Notes under the pieces: generated by a model
The model's input: the letters and a program-made list of their open reading frames with translations, nothing else
Database searches by the model: none
Told to the model about the DNA's origin: nothing
Program-made: the position numbers and the translations under genes
Assembly: GCF_003144095.1 (NCBI RefSeq)
Contig: NZ_NSKH01000004.1
Span: forward strand, 228,727-292,726
Direction of reading: 5' to 3'
DNA from: Streptomyces sp. ICBB 8177
GTDB taxonomy: Bacteria > Actinomycetota > Actinomycetes > Streptomycetales > Streptomycetaceae
DNA: 64,000 bases
Shown: in pieces, positions 51,318-58,963 of the stretch
How the letters are laid out: the number at the start of each line of letters is the position of its first letter
Numbering within the stretch: the stretch's first letter is position 1

Positions 51318-52922
51318 GTGTTGTCACAGCTGAGCCTCTACGAGGTGTTCGCGCGTCAGGCCGAGCTGCGCCCGGACGCACCCGCGGTCACCGACGGCCG
51401 GGAAGAGCTGACCTACCGTCAACTCGCCGACCGGGCCGACCGCCTGGCCGCCGCGATCCTGCGCGAGGTCCCAGGGCCGGGCGCCCGCGTCGGCCTGTGT
51501 CTGCGACGCGGCAACGACGTCGTGGTCTGCGTCCTGGCGGTGCTGCGCGCCGGGTGCGCCTACGTGCCGCTCGACCCGTCCTACCCGGCCGACCGGGTGC
51601 GGTACATGGCCCGGGACGCTGCGGTGGACCTGGTGCTGACGGACCACGACGCCGATCCGGCCGTACTGCCGGACGCCGGGCGGGTGCTGCCGCTGGGCCC
51701 GGCCCTGTGGCGGGACGATGCACCGGGCGCCGGGGAGGTGGCCGTGACCCCGGACGAGCCCGCCTACGTCATCTACACCTCCGGTTCGAGCGGCCGGCCC
51801 AAGGGCGTCGTGGTCTCGCACCGCAACGTCACCGCGCTGCTGGAGTCCTGCGAGAAGGTCCTCGACACCGGCGAGGACGACGTGTGGACGCTCTTCCATT
51901 CGTACTGCTTCGACTTCTCCGTGTGGGAGATGTGGGGCGCGCTCTCGCACGGCGCCACGCTGGTCGTGGTCCCCGCCGACGTGGCCCGCTCCCCCGAGGC
52001 GACGCTCGCCCTGCTGCGCGAGCGGCGGGTGACCGTCCTCAACCAGGTGCCGTCGGTGTTCCGCTACCTGTCGCGGGCGAGCGCGGACGAGGCGCTCGCG
52101 GTGCGGTACGTCGTCTTCGGCGGCGAGACGGTCGATGTGGAGGCGGTCCGGGCGTGGCGCCGGACGCACGGGCCCGCCGCGGAGTTCGTCAACATGTACG
52201 GGATCACCGAGACCACGGTCTTCTCCACCTTCCGCCGGCTCCTCGCGCACGAGATCGACGGCACTCCCGCCCCCGAGGCGCAGAGCGAGTCGCCCGACCC
52301 GGCGCCGGACCCTGCGCTCAACATCGGAGTGCCGCTCGACGGCTTCGAGCTGGTGCTGCTGACCGACGAGGGCAAGGTCGCGGAGCCGGGGCAGATGGGC
52401 GAGATCCACCTCGCGGGCCCGCAGTTGGCCCTCGGCTACCTGGACCGGCCCGAGCTGACCGCCGAGCGCTATCCCACGCTCACCCTGCCCGGCCGCGAAC
52501 CGCGCCGCTACTACCGCACCGGCGACCTGGCGACCGCGCGCCACGACGGCACCCTGGAGTACGCGGGCCGCGCCGACGACCAGGTGAAGATCAACGGATA
52601 CCGCATCGAGACCGGCGAGGTGGAGACCGCGCTGCGCGGCACGCCGGGCGTGGCCGACGTCGTGGTGGTCGCTGCCACCAGCCGCATCGGCGAGCGCATG
52701 CTCGTGGCGTTCTACACCACCACCCCCGGCGGCGGGGGCGACGGACCGGCGGAGGGACTGCCGCAGCGGCTCGCTGCCCGGGCGCGGGCGGTGCTCCCCG
52801 CGTTCATGGTGCCCGGGCGGTTCGTCGCCGTGGCGCAGATGCCGCTCAGCCCGTCCGGCAAGACCGACAAGCGCGCCCTCGCCGAACGGCTGACCCGGCG
52901 CCCCTCGGGAGGGATCGCGTGA
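51318..52922 (+). CDS. Stand-alone NRPS adenylation domain, Thr-like specificity
   Basis: A 534-residue free adenylation enzyme. Core motifs are present: LTYRQLADRADRLAA, YVIYTSGSSGRPKG, FDFSVWEMWGALSHG, YGITETTVF, YRTGDLA and the catalytic Lys in LSPSGKTDKRAL. The specificity residues read D-F-W-N-V-G-M-V-F-K, closest to the threonine code D-F-W-N-I-G-M-V-H-K (8 of 10). It must charge a carrier in trans, either the C-T-C protein downstream, the free carrier at 46596, or both. The GTG at 51318 follows GGAAGGGACCGGCACC; GTG 51297, overlapping the MbtH stop, is the alternative. The stop overlaps the next start (GTGA). Confidence 0.92.
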   Translation: MLSQLSLYEVFARQAELRPDAPAVTDGREELTYRQLADRADRLAAAILREVPGPGARVGLCLRRGNDVVVCVLAVLRAGCAYVPLDPSYPADRVRYMARDAAVDLVLTDHDADPAVLPDAGRVLPLGPALWRDDAPGAGEVAVTPDEPAYVIYTSGSSGRPKGVVVSHRNVTALLESCEKVLDTGEDDVWTLFHSYCFDFSVWEMWGALSHGATLVVVPADVARSPEATLALLRERRVTVLNQVPSVFRYLSRASADEALAVRYVVFGGETVDVEAVRAWRRTHGPAAEFVNMYGITETTVFSTFRRLLAHEIDGTPAPEAQSESPDPAPDPALNIGVPLDGFELVLLTDEGKVAEPGQMGEIHLAGPQLALGYLDRPELTAERYPTLTLPGREPRRYYRTGDLATARHDGTLEYAGRADDQVKINGYRIETGEVETALRGTPGVADVVVVAATSRIGERMLVAFYTTTPGGGGDGPAEGLPQRLAARARAVLPAFMVPGRFVAVAQMPLSPSGKTDKRALAERLTRRPSGGIA

Positions 52923-55900
52923 ACGACGACCCGCGCACCGCCACCGAAGCGCCCGGCAGCCTGCCGCTGTCCGCCACCCAGGAGGCGATGTGGGTGACCT
53001 GGCGGATGGACCCGGGTAAGTGGGAGCACATCATCCCGCTCGCCTTCCAGGTCACCGGCGCGCTGGACGTCGAGCGGCTGCGTGCCGCCGTCGACGCGGT
53101 GGTCCGCCGCCATCCGGCGCTGCGCGCACGGGTGTCGGACGCCCCGGAAGACCCGCGCCTCACCTGGGACGGCGCTCCCGTGGCGGCCGTCGGGGTCCGC
53201 GTGCGTGCCGTCAGCGGTGAGCGGGACGCAGCGATCACGGCGGCACGGGCACCGTTCGACCTCACCGCGGGACCGCTGGCCCGGGTCGAGGTGCTTGAGG
53301 GTCCCGGATACACCGTCCTGCTCCTGACCGTGCACCACATCGTGCTGGACGGCACGTCGATCCCCCTTCTCCTGGACGACCTGCGACGGGCCTACGCGGG
53401 CGAGGACATCGGCGGGCCCGAGGACCCCGCGCCGCTGGTCGCCCACGCCGCCCGATCGCGTGAGGCAGCCGAGGGGGACGCGGGCGAGCCGCTGCGCGCG
53501 TTCTGGCGGCAGGCGTTGAGGGACGCGCCGGAGGACGGCCTGCTGGCGGCACCGGACGCGAACGGGTCGGCAGAGCCGGTCACATGGCCCCTGGCGCTCG
53601 AACCTGAGACGGCCGCCGGCGTGGCGCGGCTCGCCGACGCGCTGGGCGTCTCCCGTTTCACCGTGGCGTTCGCGGCGCTCTTCGTCGTCCTGCGGCACCA
53701 CACCGGCGGTGACGACCTGATCATCTCGGCGCCGTACCACGGGCGTTCGGACCAGGCGCTGGCCGGGCGGGTCGGCTTCTTCGTCAACGTCCTGCCGTTC
53801 CGGCTGCGGATGCGCGCGAGTGACACCTACGAGCGCGTCGTACGCGAACTGCGGTCGGTCGTACGGGAGTCGCTGGCGCACGGGACACTGCCGCTGCCCG
53901 CGATCCTGCGCACCGCGGGCCTGGTGGGACCGCGCGCCCGGCACACCACGCACCAGGTGGTCTTCGAGTACTGGAACACCGCGAGCGAGACCGGTGTGGA
54001 CGTCTTCGACTTCGCCCTCGCCCACGAGGGCACGCGGTGCGGGCTGAGCATGCTCGACCTGACGGACGTGGCGGACTACCGGCTCACGGTCATGCTCGCC
54101 GAGGGCAGCACCGGCAGCCGGATGCTGTGGAAGGACCCGTCCGGCACGGTCGGGGCCGACCGGATCGCGTCACTGGCACGGGACTACCACGCCGTGCTGA
54201 GCGACATGCCGGCAGACCCCCGGCGCACCCTCGCCGACATCGGCGCCCTGCTGACTCCGGTCACGTCGGCGGCCTGCCCGGAAGCCCCCGATGCCTCCGA
54301 CAGCACTTCGGCGGACGGCGGCGGCGCTCCGTGCGAGGCGACGCCCTCGACGCTGGACGCCATGGCCGCCGTGTGGAGCGACGTGCTCGGCATCGACGAC
54401 CTGACCCCCGACGAGTCGTTCTTCGAACTCGGCGGCCACTCCCTGCTCGCCGCCACGCTGCTCGGCCGGATCACCGACCGCCTCGGCGTCGAGCTGACGA
54501 TGCGCGACCTGTTCGCCCACCCCCGACTGGGCGCTCTCGCCGGGGTGGCCGAAGGCCGCCTCGCCGCGCGGATCGCCCCGGCGGCGGAGGGGGCGGCCGG
54601 GGCGGACGAGGACGGATGGGGCCCGCTCTTCCCCGCGTCGGGTTTCCAGGAGAGCATCTGGCTGGCCGAACGCCTCGACCCGGCCCATGCGCGCTACCAC
54701 ATCCCGCTCTTCTGGCACGTGCGCGGCACCCTGGACCCGGACGCGCTGCGGTCGGCGCTGGCGCTGCTCGTGGAACGCCACGAGATCCTGCGCACCCGCT
54801 TCGTGGACCGCGACGGCCGCCTCCACCACGAGGTCGGCGACGCGTGGGAGCCCGAGGTGGAGTTCGCCGAGGTGGCCGAGTCGGGCGACGAGGCGCGGCG
54901 GCAGTGGCTGCGCAAGTGGTCCGACACCGCCGCCACCGGGTTCGTGCCCGGCGAGGGGAGACTGCTGGCCGCCGCTGTGGTCGGTTCGCCGGACGGCGAT
55001 CCGGTGCTCGCCCTGTGCGTCCACCACCTGGTCCTGGACGGCGAGTCGGTGCCCCTGCTGGTGCGGGAGCTGGAGCGCTGCTACCGGCACGCGGCCGCTC
55101 CCGGCTCACCGCCGCCCGAGGCCGGCGGCCAGTACCGCGACCTGGTCCGCGCCCAGCGCACCGGAACCGGCCGGGCGAGGGCCGAGGCCGATCTGGCGTA
55201 CTGGCAGGAGCACCTGCGCGACGCCCCGGCCGCACTGGACCTGCCCGCGCCCGACGTCGCCGAGCCGTCCGGCACCCTCTCGTTGCCTCTCGCGCCCGAC
55301 GCGGCGGTGAAGGCCGAGGCGCTCGGCTCGCGCCGGCGGACCACGGCGTTCGCGGTGCACGCCGCGGCGCTCGCGGCGGTGCTGCACCGCGCGTCGGGCG
55401 CGGCGGACCTCACCTTCGGCGTCCCGGTCGCCGACCGCGCCGGGCGGAGCGCGGGCGACGTGCTCGGACCAAGCCTCAACACCGTTGTCCTGCGGTCGCG
55501 TTGTGCGCCGGAGACGACCTTCGGGGATCTGCTGGGGGCGATGAGGGACGAGGTGCTCAACGCCTTCGAGCACCGGCACGCGCCGTTCGAGGAAGTCGTG
55601 GGACGGCTGCGCCCTCGACGCAGGCCCGGACGCGCGCCGTACGTCGACTGCGTGCTGAACAACGTGAGCATGGCCGACTGGTCGGCGGACCTGGGCAGCG
55701 CGCGGCTGGTGCCGCTCGAAGCCATGCACAGCGACGAGGCCGCCAAGTTCGGCCTCACCGTCACCTTCACCCGGGGAGCGGACGGGACGCGCGGCGACCT
55801 GGCCTTCCGGGGCGATGTGGTCGGCGCCGCCGACGCGCACGCGCTGGCGGACGAACTCGCCGCCGTCATCGGCCGGTTCCCCGGTCTGCTCACGCGGACC

Positions 55901-55999
55901 GTGTGGAACTCCCGCCCCGGCGCGGCCGGTTCCGGTGACGCGGACGCCGCTGCCCCCACCGACCCGACACCTTCCCTTCCGGCGAGGAGCACCGAGTGA
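52919..55999 (+). CDS. NRPS C-T-C protein lacking an adenylation domain
   Basis: A 1026-residue protein with the unusual order condensation, carrier, condensation. C1 (about 15-440) has the motif VHHIVLDGTS at ~139, the carrier Ser lies in SFFELGGHSLLAATLL (~505), and C2 (about 560-990) has VHHLVLDGES at ~701. Both active sites are intact. No A domain and no thioesterase are present, so the carrier is loaded by the separate A domain. The terminal C2 either passes the chain to a soluble nucleophile or releases it. The GTG start overlaps the A-domain stop (GTGA) and its stop overlaps the next start. Confidence 0.94.
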   Translation: MNDDPRTATEAPGSLPLSATQEAMWVTWRMDPGKWEHIIPLAFQVTGALDVERLRAAVDAVVRRHPALRARVSDAPEDPRLTWDGAPVAAVGVRVRAVSGERDAAITAARAPFDLTAGPLARVEVLEGPGYTVLLLTVHHIVLDGTSIPLLLDDLRRAYAGEDIGGPEDPAPLVAHAARSREAAEGDAGEPLRAFWRQALRDAPEDGLLAAPDANGSAEPVTWPLALEPETAAGVARLADALGVSRFTVAFAALFVVLRHHTGGDDLIISAPYHGRSDQALAGRVGFFVNVLPFRLRMRASDTYERVVRELRSVVRESLAHGTLPLPAILRTAGLVGPRARHTTHQVVFEYWNTASETGVDVFDFALAHEGTRCGLSMLDLTDVADYRLTVMLAEGSTGSRMLWKDPSGTVGADRIASLARDYHAVLSDMPADPRRTLADIGALLTPVTSAACPEAPDASDSTSADGGGAPCEATPSTLDAMAAVWSDVLGIDDLTPDESFFELGGHSLLAATLLGRITDRLGVELTMRDLFAHPRLGALAGVAEGRLAARIAPAAEGAAGADEDGWGPLFPASGFQESIWLAERLDPAHARYHIPLFWHVRGTLDPDALRSALALLVERHEILRTRFVDRDGRLHHEVGDAWEPEVEFAEVAESGDEARRQWLRKWSDTAATGFVPGEGRLLAAAVVGSPDGDPVLALCVHHLVLDGESVPLLVRELERCYRHAAAPGSPPPEAGGQYRDLVRAQRTGTGRARAEADLAYWQEHLRDAPAALDLPAPDVAEPSGTLSLPLAPDAAVKAEALGSRRRTTAFAVHAAALAAVLHRASGAADLTFGVPVADRAGRSAGDVLGPSLNTVVLRSRCAPETTFGDLLGAMRDEVLNAFEHRHAPFEEVVGRLRPRRRPGRAPYVDCVLNNVSMADWSADLGSARLVPLEAMHSDEAAKFGLTVTFTRGADGTRGDLAFRGDVVGAADAHALADELAAVIGRFPGLLTRTVWNSRPGAAGSGDADAAAPTDPTPSLPARSTE

Positions 56000-56895
56000 G
56001 TCCGGCCACCCCCTTCCGTTTCGGCGTCAATCTCTCGCCGGTCGCCTCCCGTGGCCCTGAGTGGGCTGACCGGTGCCGCGCCGCCGAGCGCCACGGGTTC
56101 GACGTCATCGCCGTCCCCGACCACCTGGGAGTGCAGGCGCCGTTCACCGCGATGGTCGCCGCGGCGCACGCGACGCAGCGGGCGCGCGTGACCACGTACG
56201 TCCTCAACAGCGCCTTGTGGAACCCGGTCCTGCTGGCCCGCGAGGCGCTGTCCGCCGAGGCGCTGACCGGCGGCCGCGTCGAGGTGGGCGTCGGCACCGG
56301 CTACGTGCGCTCGGAGTTCGACACCGCAGGGGTGGAGTGGGGCAGCGCGGGCAGCCGGGTGGACCGGCTCGAGGACACCGTCACCAGTCTGCGTGCCCTG
56401 TTCGCCGACCCGCGTCCGCTGGGCTTCACCGAGCCGCCCGCCCGGCTGCCGGTGCTGATCGGTGGCAACGGCGACCGGGTGCTGCGGCTCGCCGCCCGCC
56501 ACGCGGACATCGTGTCGTTCGCCGGTGCCGTCCTCGCGCCCGGCTCGGCTCGCGGCACGCTGCGACTGATCGACGCGGACGCCATGGCCGAACGGGTGGG
56601 CTACTTCGAGCGGGAGGCGGGCGAGCGCGGGGCGCGCACGGAACGCAACATCCTCGTGCAGACGGTCGTGGTGACGCCCGACCGGTCGGGCACCGCGGAG
56701 ACGATGCGCAGGCGCCTGCCGTACCTGACGGCCCAGCAGATCGTCGAGGTGCCCACCCTGCTGGTCGGCAGCGAGCGGCAGATCGCCGCCGCGCTGCTGG
56801 AGCGCAGGGAGCGGTACGGCTTCTCGTACGTGTGCGTGCACGAGCGGGACATGGCCGCGTTCGCACCGGTGATCGGACTGCTGCGAGGGCGGTGA
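55996..56895 (+). CDS. LLM-class F420-dependent oxidoreductase
   Basis: A 299-residue luciferase-like TIM-barrel enzyme: FRFGVNLSPVASRGPEWADR, AVPDHLGVQAPFTAMVAAA, GRVEVGVGTGYVRSEFD and RLPVLIGGNGDRVLRLAARH. This resembles the TIGR03621-type F420-dependent group, which transfers hydride to or from small molecules. It starts at a GTG overlapping the NRPS stop (GTGA), so it is the tailoring enzyme of the operon. A reduction of a dehydro-amino-acid or imine is plausible (inference). It is the last coupled gene. Confidence 0.9.
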   Translation: MSPATPFRFGVNLSPVASRGPEWADRCRAAERHGFDVIAVPDHLGVQAPFTAMVAAAHATQRARVTTYVLNSALWNPVLLAREALSAEALTGGRVEVGVGTGYVRSEFDTAGVEWGSAGSRVDRLEDTVTSLRALFADPRPLGFTEPPARLPVLIGGNGDRVLRLAARHADIVSFAGAVLAPGSARGTLRLIDADAMAERVGYFEREAGERGARTERNILVQTVVVTPDRSGTAETMRRRLPYLTAQQIVEVPTLLVGSERQIAAALLERRERYGFSYVCVHERDMAAFAPVIGLLRGR

Positions 56896-57066
56896 CGGGA
56901 CGCGGCGGCCAGGACGCTTCACCCGCATCGCGTATTGATCCGGGCCTTCGTACGGGGTATGCCGGTCCCGAGGCCCTTGGGCGGAGTGCGGTGCGGTTCC
57001 CGGGTGCCCGGCGGGCCGGGCCGCGTCCGCCGGGCGGGCGGTACGGGAACGAGGGGACGGCGGCGC

Positions 57067-57885
57067 ATGCGGGTCCGTACGGTCGGTGCGGTGCTCTCCC
57101 TGGTCGCGGTGCTGGCCGCAGGGCGTATCGTCGCGGCCATGCATTCCACGGCCGACGCGAACGCTGACGTGGCCTCGATGGTCTCCGGCGCGACGGGACA
57201 GCCGGCGGGTTCGGGCACCGGACGGCTGTCGGTCGCCGTCCGCGACCTCGACACCGGCGTCAGCGGCCGGTACTCGACGGCCGACGGCCACCGCTTCGTC
57301 TCCGCGAGCGTCGTCAAGGTCGACATCCTCGTCACGCTGCTGCTCCAGGCGCAGGAACGGCACCGGCCGCTCACCGACCGGGAGCGGCAGCTGTGCGGCC
57401 TGATGATCCAGGACAGCGACAACGACGCCGCGAGCACGCTGTGGAGCGAACTCGGCGCCGCCGCGGTGACCCGGACCAATCAGGCGCTGGGGCTGCGCTC
57501 GACCACCGCCGGGACAGGACCTGCGTGGGGCCTGACCACGACCACCGCCGACGACCAGCTGCGACTGCTCGCGGCGATCATGACACCGGCCTCGCCGCTG
57601 ACCGCTTCGTCCCGCCAGTACGCCGTGTCGCTGATGCGTGCGGTGCGCGCCGACCAGCGGTGGGGCGTGAGCGCGGCGGCCGATCCCGGCACCGTGAGCG
57701 GGCTGAAGAACGGCTGGCTGCCGCGCAGCGGCGACGGCCTGTGGGTGGTCAACAGCGTGGGCGAGGTACGGCATGGCGGCCACCGCCTGCTCATCGCCGT
57801 GCTCAGCGACGGCCAGCCGTCCCAGCAGGCGGGCATCTCCCTGGTGGAGACCACGGCCCGGGCGGCGGCCGAAGCGGTGGACTGA
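57067..57885 (+). CDS. Penicillin-binding/beta-lactamase-like serine hydrolase
   Basis: A 272-residue protein with an N-terminal hydrophobic anchor (VRTVGAVLSLVAVLAAGRIV). The serine-transferase motifs are S-x-x-K in VSASVVKVDILVTLLL, S-D-N in MIQDSDNDAAS, and K-x-G in GLKNGWLP instead of KTG. The Glu166 motif of class A beta-lactamases is missing (GPAWGLTTTT), so deacylation of beta-lactams should be poor. It is probably an esterase/carboxypeptidase-like hydrolase rather than a resistance enzyme. The ATG at 57067 follows GAGGGGACGGCGGCGC. It lies 171 bp after the LLM gene. Confidence 0.85.
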   Translation: MRVRTVGAVLSLVAVLAAGRIVAAMHSTADANADVASMVSGATGQPAGSGTGRLSVAVRDLDTGVSGRYSTADGHRFVSASVVKVDILVTLLLQAQERHRPLTDRERQLCGLMIQDSDNDAASTLWSELGAAAVTRTNQALGLRSTTAGTGPAWGLTTTTADDQLRLLAAIMTPASPLTASSRQYAVSLMRAVRADQRWGVSAAADPGTVSGLKNGWLPRSGDGLWVVNSVGEVRHGGHRLLIAVLSDGQPSQQAGISLVETTARAAAEAVD

Positions 57886-57957
57886 TCTTCGGCGCTCGCT
57901 TCCCCGACGGGGTCGCCGGTCCCCTGTACGCCCGCCGCCCGCTTCGGCGGTCCGCCC

Positions 57958-58737
57958 TCAGTGCACGGAGAAGCCGCCGTCCACGAAGAGGGCCTGGCCG
58001 GTGACGTAGGCGGAGGCGGCCGAGGCGAGGAAGACCGCGGCGCCCGCGAAGTCCTCCGCCACGCCGTTGCGGCCCACGAGCGTGCGCCGGGCGAGCGCCT
58101 CCACCCGGTCCGGGTCGGACGAGAGCCGGGCGTTGAGGGGCGTCATCACGAAGCCGGGCACGAGCGTGTTGCTCGTCACGCCGTACGGGGACCACGCCTC
58201 GGCCTGCGAGCGGGCCAGCGACTCGAGCCCGCCCTTGGACACCCCGTAGGCGCCGCTGTCGACGAACGCGCGGTGCGCCTGCTGCGAGGAGATGTGGATG
58301 AGGCGGCCGAAGCCGCGCCGCGCCATGCCCGGGCCGAAGCACTGCCCGAGCAGGTAGGGCGCGGTGAGGTTCACGGCCATCGTGGTGTCCCACGTGGCGT
58401 CGTCCAGGTCGCCCATCGGCGGGCGCAGGTTGATCCCCGCGCTGTTGACCAGGATGTCGGGCTCCCCGAACACCGCGGCCGCCTCCCGCGCCGCGTCGCG
58501 CACGCCGTCGCGGTCGGCCAGGTCGGCGCTCACCCATGCCGCCTCACCGCCGTCGGCCTTCAACTCCTGTGTCACGGAGGCGAGTTCGTCCTTCTTCCGG
58601 GCCACGATCACGACGCGGGCGCCCGCCCGGGACAGCGCGCCGGCGATCGCCCGGCCGATGCCGGAGCTGCCGCCGGTCACCACGGCCACCCGGCCGTCCA
58701 GGGAGAACAACTGCGTCAGATACGTCTGCGGCGTCAT
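57958..58737 (-). CDS. SDR-family oxidoreductase (gluconate/3-ketoacyl reductase-like)
   Basis: A 259-residue classical SDR: VAVVTGGSSGIGRAIAGALS, VARKKDEL (NADP preference), ILVNSAGINLRPPM, HISSQQAHRAFVDSG and the catalytic YGVSKGGLESLARS. The ending FVDGGFSVH is typical of SDRs of the FabG/gluconate-5-dehydrogenase branch. All catalytic residues are intact. It is convergent with the serine hydrolase and divergent from the ribosomal-protection GTPase. The substrate is unknown. Confidence 0.9.
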   Translation of the reverse strand: MTPQTYLTQLFSLDGRVAVVTGGSSGIGRAIAGALSRAGARVVIVARKKDELASVTQELKADGGEAAWVSADLADRDGVRDAAREAAAVFGEPDILVNSAGINLRPPMGDLDDATWDTTMAVNLTAPYLLGQCFGPGMARRGFGRLIHISSQQAHRAFVDSGAYGVSKGGLESLARSQAEAWSPYGVTSNTLVPGFVMTPLNARLSSDPDRVEALARRTLVGRNGVAEDFAGAAVFLASAASAYVTGQALFVDGGFSVH

Positions 58738-58846
58738 GACGGCCACCCTAGACGGCGGTTCGCGCGGCGCGATATTCGGTTGCGCGCGGCCCGACGGCTG
58801 CCAGGATGTCCGAGGACCCGTTCCCCACCAGGCAGGAAGCAACGCG

Positions 58847-58963
58847 ATGCGCCGACTCCACGGAATCACCCAGCGCCCCGTCCGGACGGTGACTCTCCGA
58901 GGACTCACACACGCATGCGCACTCCTTCCCTCCCTCCCACGGGGGACGTCCAGCACACTCTGA
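58847..58963 (+). CDS. Small upstream ORF overlapping the ribosomal-protection gene
   Basis: A 38-codon ORF from ATG 58847, with AGGAAG 8 nt before it, to TGA ending at 58963. It overlaps the first 49 nt of the GTPase gene (start 58915) in a different frame. The peptide is basic with several Thr and Leu (MRRLHGITQRPVRTVTLRG). tet(M)-type genes are commonly controlled through a short leader peptide. Here the overlap would couple GTPase synthesis to ribosome progress on the leader (inference). It may also be chance. Confidence 0.4.
   Translation: MRRLHGITQRPVRTVTLRGLTHACALLPSLPRGTSSTL

Noticed and set aside
55081-57783. 900-residue open frame on the minus strand
   Set aside because: Antisense to the NRPS, LLM and hydrolase genes; composition is His/Arg/Gly-rich without any family motif.
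57067-57885. Annotation as a functional class A beta-lactamase
   Set aside because: SxxK and SDN are present but the Glu166 motif is absent and KTG is replaced by KNG, so only a general serine hydrolase can be supported.
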